From a virus, in the IMG/VR virus record IMGVR_UViG_3300020470_005894, positions 1 to 64,000 of that record: a DNA stretch of 64,000 nucleotides; one strand, 5' to 3'. The notes below the pieces were generated by a model. The model ran no database searches. It had not been told where the DNA came from and saw nothing but the letters and a program-made list of their open reading frames with translations. Shown here in pieces: positions 33,112-42,542 of this stretch. Numbering within the stretch: the first letter of the stretch is position 1; the number at the start of each line of letters is the position of its first letter. A program made the position numbers and the translations under genes.

Positions 33112-34422
33112 TCATTTTATGTTTTTTGTAGCAGTTACAGAGTGCTGTACTAGATTTGGCTCAGACGCCACGTCGAGTGCTTGTCGGCGAATTCGCTGAT
33201 ATTCACTTTCTTTAACACCATGCCAATATGATCCTTTCATGTTAAAGGTAGTTACGTTAAATCCTTTTGTCAAATTATTAATATATTCTAAAGCAGCTTC
33301 GGGGCCAAAAAGTCTTTTATTATCAAGCATTTCATTAACAAAAAAATTAAAATTTTGATTCGTATGAGGCCTTTCTGCTTCCATTAACCTTAGCTTAAGG
33401 ACAATTTTCAACCAGTATTCATAATAGGCTTCTCCAGATAACTCTAGAGGTGGATTTCTAGGCTTTCTATCACTTATAACTCTTAAATCTCGTGTGTCTT
33501 CTCTCTTTACGCACTTAACATAATCCACTACTTCATAAGTGGCAAATTGTTTGTAAAAGCTATCATAAAGAGAGAAAAATAAATTTCTTAAATTTAACAT
33601 CTCCTCTAAATGTGCCTTTCTGTAATAATATTTAAATACATTATCATAGCTAACCCCAAAGCGATCCATAAATCTTTGAGCGCCCGTTACGTTTGGGCGG
33701 TCTTTTTGCCCTGAGGCCAAATTAAAAACTAGTCGCCATGGCGCGTTTTTATCAATCATGAAACCAAACTTCTTAGCTTCGTTTGAGAAAAAAACGAAAT
33801 TTGGGTCTTTTACATAACTTAAGATCCTAGCATTCGTTGGCAGCCCATGTCTTTCGCGTGCTATCTCTATCATCAAACCACTTATAAAAGGGCTGCAGTG
33901 ATTTGATAAAATATATCCAGTTTTCGTTACAGGAAAGTATTTTGCATTTCTTATCGCATAGCGCATGAACTCTTTTATAAATGAAAATTGATCTGTTATA
34001 GTTGCATGCCTCCTATCAACCTGAAGATAGTTACTAACAAAATCTGTGTAAAGGTTATTAATATGTTGATTATAGTTGTATTCTAAATCGCCATGACCCC
34101 AAGCTTTCTCTACTTTTAAATTAGTTGGAAAAACACCATTGTTATCTAGCATGTTGCCATTTGCAGCCTTTCTCACATTTTTTCGAAAATCTTCAAAAGC
34201 TTCTGAAACAAAATCTGCAGCAAAATGTGTGCCACGTGCGCCACCATAAATTTGTTTTAAATTACCATCGTCTAAATAAACAGCGTCGCCATCATTGTCT
34301 ATCCTACCATAAAATAAATGCTCACGCTCTAAATCAAAATTTACCACACCAGCAAGACGCGGATAAAAATCATTCAAATTATTTTTAGAATTAAAAATTG
34401 ATTCTGTAATATTCTTTGACAT
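33112..34422 (-). CDS. Virion-associated protein of unknown function, 436 aa
   Basis: No family recognised. Rich in Asn, Phe, Tyr and Arg, with mixed helices; the C-terminus holds GSYWHGVKESEYQRIRR. It is the last gene of the tail module and shares a base with the stop of the 979-aa gene, so a baseplate role is likely by position. The next gene is the polymerase, 7 nt away. Confidence 0.75.
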   Translation of the reverse strand: MSKNITESIFNSKNNLNDFYPRLAGVVNFDLEREHLFYGRIDNDGDAVYLDDGNLKQIYGGARGTHFAADFVSEAFEDFRKNVRKAANGNMLDNNGVFPTNLKVEKAWGHGDLEYNYNQHINNLYTDFVSNYLQVDRRHATITDQFSFIKEFMRYAIRNAKYFPVTKTGYILSNHCSPFISGLMIEIARERHGLPTNARILSYVKDPNFVFFSNEAKKFGFMIDKNAPWRLVFNLASGQKDRPNVTGAQRFMDRFGVSYDNVFKYYYRKAHLEEMLNLRNLFFSLYDSFYKQFATYEVVDYVKCVKREDTRDLRVISDRKPRNPPLELSGEAYYEYWLKIVLKLRLMEAERPHTNQNFNFFVNEMLDNKRLFGPEAALEYINNLTKGFNVTTFNMKGSYWHGVKESEYQRIRRQALDVASEPNLVQHSVTATKNIK

Positions 34423-37361
34423 TATCTAGGTTTCCCAGGTGTTTGCTGCCAGCCGGTAACTTTTGTTGTGTATGTCCCAGCGCTAAAAGTATTAGTAACA
34501 GTGCCAATCAAATGATAACCACCTAAATTCATTTGATACGCTAAAGAGGACGCGTCTTCAACACTACCTAAGCCAGCCATGCTTGGATTGACATAATAGA
34601 ACATTCCAGGTGTAAATAAGCTATTACCCACCAAATCTAGGTTTGTGTGATAAGGAAACTTTAACTGTTCTAGATTGCTTCCGCCATTTTCTATGGCCTC
34701 TCTGTATCTTGCCTCTGCAAGCCCGGGCAAAGCGACTCTTTCAAAATTCATCTTTGTCAATAGGCCGCGGTCGGATCCAATGTTAAAATGGTATATACCA
34801 TCCTTAAGGTCTTCATTTGGATTCCCTCTTCTGTCGCGAAGATTCTTAACTGTAGTAACATATATTAGCAAATAATCATACGAAGTTTTTATCATTGACT
34901 CGGAAGATTGTCCTTGGCCTAAAGCATTTAGATAAAGTTCTTTAAAAACAGGCCCGTCTACGTCAATAGTCCTGTGTAGTGGTAAAAGTTCTTTTGTTTT
35001 ACCAACCATCCGACCACAAATATTTATTGGTGCTTCGTCGGTTTGCCTACCAGGTAGAGCCATGGCAACAATACTAGACATGCTTTTTGGTAGTCTAATG
35101 CTGCTAGGCATGCCAACACCCATAGCAGGAATAACTAAATCATTGATACACTGAGTTAAAAAGTCACCCAAGGGCATCGACGCTCTTTTTTTTCTAATAA
35201 TTGTTTTTAAAAACCATGCTCTGAAATAATTAAAAGATATTGGAAACTGTGCCAAATTAATAGTTTTAATTTTTCCAGTCTTTTCGTCAAAATATTCTAT
35301 GGGCCCTAATAGTATTCTCATGTTGTTCAGGCCATAATTCAACCCAGCATCCTTATTTAGCTCCCCCTTTTTTTTGTTATAGCCATAGTAAGAAGTCTCA
35401 GTAAATGGTGGGTAAGCGCGATCTGATGTTTGCTCTCCAGAATCATTAGTCTGCACAGAGCCATATTGAAAAAATTCGTCTCCCACAGCGTTAGCATCAA
35501 TCAAATCAAGGGCTTTAAATCCGGCATTTTTACATGCTAATTCTATTATATCTCCCAGGTAAACAAAATAAAATTTATAATTTTCTCCATCAAAATTTAA
35601 AGTCGTTGTTCTGGAGGGGTCTTTTTTCCTATCGCCAGTATTTTTATCAGTTGAACCAGTTTGATTTTCAGATAGAGCGTTGATATCTTGTGCAACTTCA
35701 CTCTTTAAATTGGCATCTGATGATATCAGCTGGTTACATCTACCAACTTTTATTTGTGGTTGCCCCTTGGGGATTGCAGTGGTGCCACCCTCTAGTATCT
35801 GCTGCATCGCTTCTTCGTAGCTAGCTCCTTGATTAGTCAACGACTCTACTGTTTGCTGTCGCTTAATCGGAGTTTCCTCTATCCCACCTAAATGTTTTAT
35901 AACTTCATGCTTGGGTACGTTTATACAAAAAAGCCTAGTTTCTGGAGGTCCGTCGCCTCTCTGATCATTGCCAGTTATTAGTTGGTCAACAAAAGTTTTA
36001 TATATGTCTTTCTTGAACATACCAACTCTTCTGCGCGTTATAGCTAGCATCTTATCTGCATTCGCTTTCTGCTTAAACCACAGATATATTTCTTCACCGT
36101 CTCCAATAATCTTGGTGACTCCCTTCCTTTTTGTTGTGGCTGGCCCACCTGCCTCTTCGAAGACAGAGGAGAACACTAAATCGCTTTCTAATACTTCTCT
36201 TAGCTTTTTTCTAGAAGTGCACTTATCATCTTTGCAGCCGGGCTCGTTTAGTTCCTTATAAAACGAGTGGATCATCGAAATTATTTTATAAATATGCGCA
36301 GGGTTGTTTTTTGGATCTGCTGTTTTGGATATCTGACCTTTCCCTGCCTTTCCCATTCTTCTAGTGTCTTGAAAAATATTAACTTGGTTTGTGCCCACCA
36401 TGGTCTCTAAGTGGCCGCGGTAATTGGCAGTAAGTAAGACTTGACCATCTTCTTGTATATCAAGATTGTAATCAACAAGTGTTAACGAAACAATTGTGTT
36501 TAATTTTTCAATTTCATTAACCATTTTTACTTCTTCTGCAGATAAATTTAAGCTTTGTAGTGCCTGCTTCGATGGCGAGGTATACCCCATGAGCACTTTT
36601 ATGATATAATGTTTGGGATTGTAAGTTTCAGCGTCCTTGACGTATCTTGAGGGTGGCCATAATATTAAATCAACATATCTTAAGCCTCCTTTTGTAAAAT
36701 GAGGCTCACCTGGAGGCTGCGCATTAACGTCTTTCAGAGATTTAAAAATTATACTCATGGAGCACTCTATGTTATTTTCCAATACGCCTAGAGACTCACC
36801 GTCTTGTTTGATTGTAAAAGATTTTAATCCTACATTACGCCAGTTTGGCTTTGTGGTTTCGTGCTTTAGATATTCGCTGACACTTACAACACTACCTAGT
36901 CCAAAACTATCTGCAAATTTAAACTCTTTGTAGCATGGGGTAGGGAGTGGTTCTGTCTTTCCCTGATCTGGGGTACCGTCCTCTGCAAATACTGTTTCTT
37001 CGAAGTTCACCTTATAAATTCTAACTTTTGGCTGCATGAGGGATAAGACTGTATTCTTAATATTATAAAAAACACCTACATTATCAATGCCTCTTAATTT
37101 GTTCACAATTTGCGTACCATCTCCGTTAACTTGCCTGAAGGTCAAATAATTAAACAAGTCTTTTCTTGAGTTATAAAAATTATTAACTTTATCAATATTT
37201 TGACTCAATATGTATTGTTCAATGTTGCCGCGATCACGGTTATCATTTGTTAAATTCTTTTTTCTGCGGATCGTCTCCTCAACAGTCAAGCCTTCACCAG
37301 GCTTAGATATTGAGTCTAAATCGCCCGAACCACCGGGGCTTGTTATATCTTTAGAAGCCAT
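34422..37361 (-). CDS. Large baseplate-region protein, 979 aa
   Basis: Function not recognised. Mixed alpha/beta along the full length, with disordered N-terminal 30 residues. Placed after the gp53-like LysM protein and before the 436-aa protein, so a baseplate hub or wedge part is the best guess. Segments such as VVSVSEYLKHETTKPNWRNV and YFRAWFLKTIIRKKRASMPL are distinctive but I cannot assign them. No motif of a lysozyme or tail spike is visible. Confidence 0.75.
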   Translation of the reverse strand: MASKDITSPGGSGDLDSISKPGEGLTVEETIRRKKNLTNDNRDRGNIEQYILSQNIDKVNNFYNSRKDLFNYLTFRQVNGDGTQIVNKLRGIDNVGVFYNIKNTVLSLMQPKVRIYKVNFEETVFAEDGTPDQGKTEPLPTPCYKEFKFADSFGLGSVVSVSEYLKHETTKPNWRNVGLKSFTIKQDGESLGVLENNIECSMSIIFKSLKDVNAQPPGEPHFTKGGLRYVDLILWPPSRYVKDAETYNPKHYIIKVLMGYTSPSKQALQSLNLSAEEVKMVNEIEKLNTIVSLTLVDYNLDIQEDGQVLLTANYRGHLETMVGTNQVNIFQDTRRMGKAGKGQISKTADPKNNPAHIYKIISMIHSFYKELNEPGCKDDKCTSRKKLREVLESDLVFSSVFEEAGGPATTKRKGVTKIIGDGEEIYLWFKQKANADKMLAITRRRVGMFKKDIYKTFVDQLITGNDQRGDGPPETRLFCINVPKHEVIKHLGGIEETPIKRQQTVESLTNQGASYEEAMQQILEGGTTAIPKGQPQIKVGRCNQLISSDANLKSEVAQDINALSENQTGSTDKNTGDRKKDPSRTTTLNFDGENYKFYFVYLGDIIELACKNAGFKALDLIDANAVGDEFFQYGSVQTNDSGEQTSDRAYPPFTETSYYGYNKKKGELNKDAGLNYGLNNMRILLGPIEYFDEKTGKIKTINLAQFPISFNYFRAWFLKTIIRKKRASMPLGDFLTQCINDLVIPAMGVGMPSSIRLPKSMSSIVAMALPGRQTDEAPINICGRMVGKTKELLPLHRTIDVDGPVFKELYLNALGQGQSSESMIKTSYDYLLIYVTTVKNLRDRRGNPNEDLKDGIYHFNIGSDRGLLTKMNFERVALPGLAEARYREAIENGGSNLEQLKFPYHTNLDLVGNSLFTPGMFYYVNPSMAGLGSVEDASSLAYQMNLGGYHLIGTVTNTFSAGTYTTKVTGWQQTPGKPR

Positions 37362-37363
37362 CT

Positions 37364-37699
37364 TTAATATCCTATGCAGTATAAAATTGATTCTAGCGGA
37401 GTTGGAATGTAAATCACTTGCCCTATTTCAAGGTCAAACTCAGTGGGCTTTTGATTGTAGAAGGCAATAACCCACCACATTGTTGGATCTCCATAATATT
37501 CGTCTGCTAACTTAAAAAACCTATCGCCCGTGCTCCAAATATATTTAACAGTTGTAAAATCTTCTCGGGCTTGCAAATCTGTAGGGTAGAACATTTTTGG
37601 TGTATTATATTGACGTACACTCTCCAAGCCTCTTTTTTTTAAATAACTTTTGTATGTCTCAACGTCATTGATGAAAACTCTTTGATTTTTGTGCCTCAT
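37364..37699 (-). CDS. Baseplate wedge protein gp53-like with LysM-type domain
   Basis: 111 aa. Residues about 54-100 (WSTGDRFFKLADEYYGDPTM, then WWVIAFYNQKPTEFDLE and GQVIYIP) match the LysM-like pattern of T4 gp53 and related baseplate proteins. It should join wedge units or contact peptidoglycan. Flanked by tail genes on both sides. Confidence 0.82.
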   Translation of the reverse strand: MRHKNQRVFINDVETYKSYLKKRGLESVRQYNTPKMFYPTDLQAREDFTTVKYIWSTGDRFFKLADEYYGDPTMWWVIAFYNQKPTEFDLEIGQVIYIPTPLESILYCIGY

Positions 37700-37710
37700 C
37701 TCAATCTCCT

Positions 37711-38655
37711 TTAAATATTAGACTGCTCTATTCCAACGTTAGCACTGGTATCATTTATAACTGTTGTCCCTGTTTGACTTTGTTGCGCCTCAGGACTACC
37801 AGGTAGCGCACTATTATCTGCAGTATTAACTGCTGCATCCTCTTGGACCCTGCCTGTTTCAGACGCGCTTTGATAGTCTTGTGTATCGCGCACCAATCCA
37901 AATTTGTATGGAAAACCTGGAGCACGATGGCCGCCGCGCCAATTACCAGTTTGATGATCCCACCCAGCTGAAAAATCGTTAATAATCTCCATGTTAACAG
38001 TTAGCTTAATCACTTTAGGAATTAAGATGCGCTCACCCTCTCGTACAATATTATCAAAACCAGCTGATTTAATTAAACTTCCAGCTGTGTTTCCTCCACC
38101 TGCGGCCATGCCTGCTGGCACTGCGCCTATAAAACCTTCGCGGTGGTCGTGTGCGACGCGTACGCTTCTTATGACACAAAGAGCGCCGACACCTCCGGCC
38201 GCTGTTGACATGATTAGATTTGCATATCTTACCCTAAAGAGTGGAGAAGCGGAAACTGATGTTGCAGACAAACTATCTTTATAGGATGGATATAGCGAAG
38301 CTAATAGCCAACTTAAGTTATTTAGGTTGTCCAGACCCTTAGAGATAGAACTAGAGGGTATTGTAAATCCTAAATTCATAGTTCTTGAGTTGCCTTGCCA
38401 TACATGATATCTGTCGTTTCTACCGAATGGCTGCTCAGACTTATATTGCACGTTATAGCTATCGCCTAAAGTTGACACATAAGCCAAAAACTGTATTATA
38501 GGTGGATTTTTTATATGAACTGGTATTATCTCCAACACTGCGCCGCTTTGTGCAGCGCTGCTATTAATAAAGTCACGTTTTTTAAACTTAACATTCTGAA
38601 ACTTATTTTTAGCGCCGTCGTATCCTGCTATTTCTGATTGAAAAAATTTAGGCAT
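37711..38655 (-). CDS. Tail tube/baseplate junction-like protein, 314 aa
   Basis: Beta-rich core with YVSTLGDSYNVQYKSEQPFG, RTMNLGFTIPS and IKLTVNMEIINDFSAGWD; C-terminal 50 residues are Ser/Thr/Gln-rich. T4 places gp48/gp54 after the tape measure, and this gene has that position and about that length. The family is not certain from sequence. Confidence 0.65.
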   Translation of the reverse strand: MPKFFQSEIAGYDGAKNKFQNVKFKKRDFINSSAAQSGAVLEIIPVHIKNPPIIQFLAYVSTLGDSYNVQYKSEQPFGRNDRYHVWQGNSRTMNLGFTIPSSSISKGLDNLNNLSWLLASLYPSYKDSLSATSVSASPLFRVRYANLIMSTAAGGVGALCVIRSVRVAHDHREGFIGAVPAGMAAGGGNTAGSLIKSAGFDNIVREGERILIPKVIKLTVNMEIINDFSAGWDHQTGNWRGGHRAPGFPYKFGLVRDTQDYQSASETGRVQEDAAVNTADNSALPGSPEAQQSQTGTTVINDTSANVGIEQSNI

Positions 38656-38675
38656 TATATTTTATTCCTTTTTTA

Positions 38676-40811
38676 TTAATTGGCAAAATCTGTTTCCATA
38701 CCAATGGTTGGCCGGCCCTCTGCGCGGGCCTTCATTATTGCTTTAGTTCGGTTAACTGCGTCGACGCTAGCGCTTTCTTTAATTGACTGTATTGTTTTTC
38801 CATCTAATATAATATTAGATGTTATATCAGCTTGCAGTAATGAACCATTTTCAAGCGCTTCCGCAATACGAACTAATTGGTCCCCGGCGGGACCGCCTGT
38901 AGCGCCACGCATTCTTTCAGCTGCTAGCTCCATTAATCCGGGTGTCTCAACAGTACCGGGTGCTCCCGCTGCAGGCTTAGGTATCGCCTCTAGGCCTACT
39001 GCCTGAGCTACTGTAGGTGCTACCTGGCCTGCTAAACCAACAGCTGTCAAGCCTAAAGCTTTACCAGCTGCTTCTGAAAAGTTGCCCTCTGCGAGTGCAG
39101 CTGCAGCATCCGTTGTTCCGCCAACCAATAATTCATAAGCTGCCACGGTGCTAATTGCAGAAGCTTCAGCGTCTTGTAACATTGTGTATATTTTATTGAA
39201 AGAGTTGCTCATAATATTTGAGCCCTCTACAGCCATCTTTCTAGTTCTGTTGACCCACTCAGAAAAACCTGCTTCAAGTTGTGAAAAGCTTCTAGTAGCT
39301 TGCTCAGTGGTAGTGAATGTGCCTTGAATCTGCTTTTGCATGTCTGCTGTTGATTTTGCAGTCGTATCAATATTTGCTGCTCTTACTTCATAATCGTCAG
39401 CGGCGCCTTCTCTCAACAAACGACCTGCCTCTTCGGCGTTGGTTAAACCAAGAGTGTTCATAATAGCCATTTTTTGATGCTTATTAGCTGTCTCAAAAGT
39501 AACGCCAGATCTTTCCATTGCATCTTGGATCATCAATATTTTCTCATCAGCGTCAGCCATGGCTAAATCAGTCATTGACAACAAGTTATCACCCATAACT
39601 GCATTAAACTTAGCAGCTGCTTCTGCGGCGCCCTTGAAAGTATCGAGGCCTGAGGCAATTGTACCGAGTCGCTCGACGCTGATACCCGTCGCTATAGACT
39701 GAGCCTCTAAGTTAGAAAACACGTTGATTGCTTCATCACCATACAAGCTCATTTGTGGAAACGTTGTGGAAAAATTATCAAATGCACGATTAGTAGAAAT
39801 TTCCAAGCTGTCAGCAACTGAAACTAGCGATCTTGTTGACAAAACTGATGCTTCTGGTGTTAAGCCCAAGCCTTTATTAAACTTATCAATAATCCCGGTT
39901 GATGTATTGGCGCTGACATTAAGTTTTTCCAAACCAACGATGTTATTAGTTGTAAAAGCAGTTAAACCTTCGTTTGCGTCCATGAAAGATGGTCTAAATT
40001 CATTTACATTATTTAAAATTGCTGTTAAAACTGGACCTGTATCAGACGCGTTAGTGCCGATATCTTGCAAGCCGCCGCCTAAGTCTTGAAAAATCTTAAC
40101 TTGCTCTGGATCTGCTATTCTAGAAAAATAGACTGGATCTGCAGCTGCTGACATTGTGGTGTTCCAATCGCCAATTAAGCCAGTTTGCTTAGCAATTGCT
40201 GCGCTTTGTTGGTCCATGGCAGGCAGGCCGGCTGCCATATCTTGTTGTAAACCTCTTACAAAATCTTCTCCAAAAGTGGCTGCGAGAAAAGCCATTTCAG
40301 CGTTTAACCCAGATATACCCTCTGAGAATCCAGTTGCTATGCCTGGTGCAACTTTAGCACCTAACTCAACTAGATTGTCCGTATCTTGTTCTTGCTGCTG
40401 CATCAACCTAAGACGATCTTCATTGACTTCGTTCATGCCTTGACGTTGTCTTCTGTAAAATTCTTCTGTTTTTTCTCTAGTGCCTTGAAGAGCAGCATCA
40501 ATTTCAGCCTGATTGGCTGTATAGGCCTCTGCTTTAGCTTGGTTCTCAAGTACTTCGCGCTTGATAGACTGTATTTTTTGCTGATCTATCACGCCCTCTT
40601 GCTTCATCAGCTCTATTTTTCTCTGTTGAGAGGCTAAAAATTGTTGCTGTTGTTGGCTAGCAGCTTTAATTTGATTAAGTATAACAGCGTACTGAGCCAA
40701 TTGTCTTTGTTGCTCAGGACCAAGCTCATCACCAAGAGCCTTAAGTTTCGTCAACTCAGCAGCAATTTGCTTTGCTATTTCAGCGACTTCTTCTGGTGTT
40801 CTCTGTGACAT
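38676..40811 (-). CDS. Tail tape measure protein
   Basis: 711 aa, overwhelmingly helical and rich in Ala, Gln and Glu. Residues 1-150 look like a coiled coil (AVILNQIKAASQQQQQFLAS). Two hydrophobic patches lie near residues 150-185 and 560-610. It follows the gp26-like gene, as gp29 does in function and place. It should set tail length and be expelled on injection. Its own late-type element lies 22 nt before the ATG, after a terminator-like hairpin. Confidence 0.8.
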   Translation of the reverse strand: MSQRTPEEVAEIAKQIAAELTKLKALGDELGPEQQRQLAQYAVILNQIKAASQQQQQFLASQQRKIELMKQEGVIDQQKIQSIKREVLENQAKAEAYTANQAEIDAALQGTREKTEEFYRRQRQGMNEVNEDRLRLMQQQEQDTDNLVELGAKVAPGIATGFSEGISGLNAEMAFLAATFGEDFVRGLQQDMAAGLPAMDQQSAAIAKQTGLIGDWNTTMSAAADPVYFSRIADPEQVKIFQDLGGGLQDIGTNASDTGPVLTAILNNVNEFRPSFMDANEGLTAFTTNNIVGLEKLNVSANTSTGIIDKFNKGLGLTPEASVLSTRSLVSVADSLEISTNRAFDNFSTTFPQMSLYGDEAINVFSNLEAQSIATGISVERLGTIASGLDTFKGAAEAAAKFNAVMGDNLLSMTDLAMADADEKILMIQDAMERSGVTFETANKHQKMAIMNTLGLTNAEEAGRLLREGAADDYEVRAANIDTTAKSTADMQKQIQGTFTTTEQATRSFSQLEAGFSEWVNRTRKMAVEGSNIMSNSFNKIYTMLQDAEASAISTVAAYELLVGGTTDAAAALAEGNFSEAAGKALGLTAVGLAGQVAPTVAQAVGLEAIPKPAAGAPGTVETPGLMELAAERMRGATGGPAGDQLVRIAEALENGSLLQADITSNIILDGKTIQSIKESASVDAVNRTKAIMKARAEGRPTIGMETDFAN

Positions 40812-40833
40812 ACAACAAAACCTCTCCTAGACT

Positions 40834-40844
40834 TAATAAATAGT
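40834..40844 (-). promoter_or_regulatory. Late-promoter-like element before the tape measure gene
   Basis: Minus strand GACTATTTATTAAG, a copy of the shared element, 22 nt upstream of the ATG at 40811 and just after a terminator-like hairpin. Confidence 0.55.
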
Positions 40845-40870
40845 CAACAAAAAGAAATTAAAAAGCACAA

Positions 40871-40886
40871 CAAGCACTATAGCTTG
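40871..40886 (-). terminator. Terminator-like hairpin before the tape measure gene
   Basis: CAAGC-(6 nt)-GCTTG followed by TTGTGCTTTTTAATTTC on the minus strand. The stop codon of the small chaperone-like ORF lies inside it. Short stem. Confidence 0.4.
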
Positions 40887-41071
40887 CTATTATTGACAGC
40901 GTCAGCCTCTAGCTCAAATTGATGTTTTAATTTACCTATATACCATCTTCGAAGTCCAATAGGTAAGTTGTAAGCCTCTAAAAAACTAAAAATACCATGA
41001 TATTGCAATATAAAAAATTCTTCATAGACAGTTTCCATGTACTGCTCATCTAGGCCAAAAAAATTCCGCAG
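40877..41071 (-). CDS. Small tail assembly chaperone-like ORF, shifted +1 from the gp26-like gene
   Basis: The frame reads NFFGLDEQYMETVYEEFF, then HGIFSFLEAYNLPIGLRRWY and ends ADAVNNSKL. This is the pattern of the short protein that follows gp26-like genes in myophages. No good start exists: the first ATG (41038) lacks a ribosome site and would cut the conserved N-terminus. A CTG at 41071 lies 9 nt after a GGAGG. Alternatively it is made by a +1 (or -2) frameshift at the run of seven T (41063-41057) in the last codons of the upstream gene. Confidence 0.65.
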   Translation of the reverse strand: MRNFFGLDEQYMETVYEEFFILQYHGIFSFLEAYNLPIGLRRWYIGKLKHQFELEADAVNNSKL

Positions 41072-41888
41072 AAAGCGGCACCTCCATTTCCTTTTGGTGA
41101 AAGCATCTTTTGCAGGTAAAATCCTCTTTAAGCTCCACCGATGGCACTAGTTTTGCATAAATATTACGCAAATATCTTGAATCTTTTGCTGGCATGTTGT
41201 CAATAAATTGTTCTACTTCTTTTCGGTCATAAGAGCCGTCGACAGACTCAATAAATGCAGAAAGAGCAGTAGTTATTCTTCTTTCATCGTTCTCAGAAGA
41301 TAGTTTAGAAAATTCTCTTTCTGCGTGGCTATCTAATAATCTAAGACCAATCTTTAAATTTGTAACTGGAGGCCTAACTACTAGCAAGTTTGTAGAATAA
41401 TCAATATTGACAGAATTTTCTTCCATAAAAGTTTCGTCAAAACAGTTTTGGTTTATAGTCGCCTTTTCTAGATCAAATAAAAGATCGTTTTTGGTGCCAC
41501 AATTTGGACATGTAATTTTAGTTTCGTATATATTACCGTATCCTGAAATTCTAGCAGCCAACATGATAGCTGACCGGTCGCCAATAAATAAAGTAGAAGG
41601 ATCTACCTCTGTAACCAGCAAACTTTCAAACAACCTGTCCAAAACTAATTTATTTTTAATTAAGGCCGTCGAAGCTAAAATATCTTCTTCTTTAGCCGTC
41701 ATGTATCTTATTTCAACTGATGACTGACCATGTAAAGGGTGCCCCTCAGGGTAGAAGGCGCCTCTAGAAGGTAAATCAACAAATTCAGTTGGTACTTGAT
41801 ACGATAAGCTGGCACTACTTACGGGAGCTTTTGGAGTAGGAGTGGCATTTTGCCCGGGCCCGCTCAGGCGCCTTTGATTATTTCTCAT
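41046..41888 (-). CDS. T4 gp26-like baseplate hub assembly protein
   Basis: 280 aa. Two Cys pairs, CPNC at 127-130 and CKRC at 259-262, form a likely zinc ribbon split by the middle domain. The ending EMEVPLSAEFFWPR is typical of this baseplate chaperone family (T4 gp26/gp51 group). The first 30 residues are disordered. Found between tube and tape measure genes, as expected. The last codons cover a T7 run where a +1 shift would enter the next ORF. Confidence 0.8.
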   Translation of the reverse strand: MRNNQRRLSGPGQNATPTPKAPVSSASLSYQVPTEFVDLPSRGAFYPEGHPLHGQSSVEIRYMTAKEEDILASTALIKNKLVLDRLFESLLVTEVDPSTLFIGDRSAIMLAARISGYGNIYETKITCPNCGTKNDLLFDLEKATINQNCFDETFMEENSVNIDYSTNLLVVRPPVTNLKIGLRLLDSHAEREFSKLSSENDERRITTALSAFIESVDGSYDRKEVEQFIDNMPAKDSRYLRNIYAKLVPSVELKEDFTCKRCFHQKEMEVPLSAEFFWPR

Positions 41889-41902
41889 TTAAGCCTCTTT
41901 TT

Positions 41903-42499
41903 TTAACCGTTGTAAACCAAACCGCCAGCAACAGACTGATAAGTAGCATAATCGTAGATGATTGTAGTGGAGATACTAACCAAATCTTCTGAGGCATACG
42001 TTAGTTTACCAAACATAACATTAGAAAGCCAAGCATTTTTTAAAGTCCACTCTTCAACAATTCTAGTATCGTCGACGGCGCCTTCCATGTCACCAGGATC
42101 AACGCCAACGGGCAATATAATCCCACCGCCGTCTAGTTGTTTAATTCTTACCTCGCCAAGCGCAGAGGTTGATTGAACTTTGGTAATACCGGTTAAAAGA
42201 CTAAGATTAGACTCTGGGTTGACATATCCAGCGTTTAACAGCGCGTTGTAAAACTTTGAACCAACATTTGGATCGATAGCATCCACAAATTCCATTTTAG
42301 TTGGCTGCCACTTTACCTTGCCTGGAAATTTAAAATCATGATTTAAAACACTGTGAGTGGATTCTTTAATTTGATAGCTCGGCTTGTCGCATGTCTTAAC
42401 CATAAAAGATAGATTAGACAGCTCTGTAAAAGTAACTATAAACCTAAATTGTCTCTTAGGTTGAAAACCTCCAGGTCCTGAATTTCCAAAAAATGCCAT
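41903..42499 (-). CDS. Tail tube protein (gp19-like)
   Basis: 198 aa. RQFRFIVTFTELSNLSFMVK at the start, then KPSYQIKESTHSVLNHDF and KVKWQPTKMEFVD, the usual order of gp19-type tube proteins, closing with ISTTIIYDYATYQS. It forms the inner tube. Directly after the sheath gene as in T4, with its own late-type element 21 nt upstream and AGGAGA. Confidence 0.93.
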   Translation of the reverse strand: MAFFGNSGPGGFQPKRQFRFIVTFTELSNLSFMVKTCDKPSYQIKESTHSVLNHDFKFPGKVKWQPTKMEFVDAIDPNVGSKFYNALLNAGYVNPESNLSLLTGITKVQSTSALGEVRIKQLDGGGIILPVGVDPGDMEGAVDDTRIVEEWTLKNAWLSNVMFGKLTYASEDLVSISTTIIYDYATYQSVAGGLVYNG

Positions 42500-42520
42500 T
42501 TATTTAGTCTCCTAATTCTC

Positions 42521-42531
42521 TTATAAATAGT
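42521..42531 (-). promoter_or_regulatory. Late-promoter-like element before the tube gene
   Basis: Minus strand AACTATTTATAAG, 21 nt upstream of the ATG at 42499. With the sheath gene ending at 42543, it sits in a 43-nt intergenic gap. Confidence 0.55.
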
Positions 42532-42542
42532 TCGTCTTAAAA

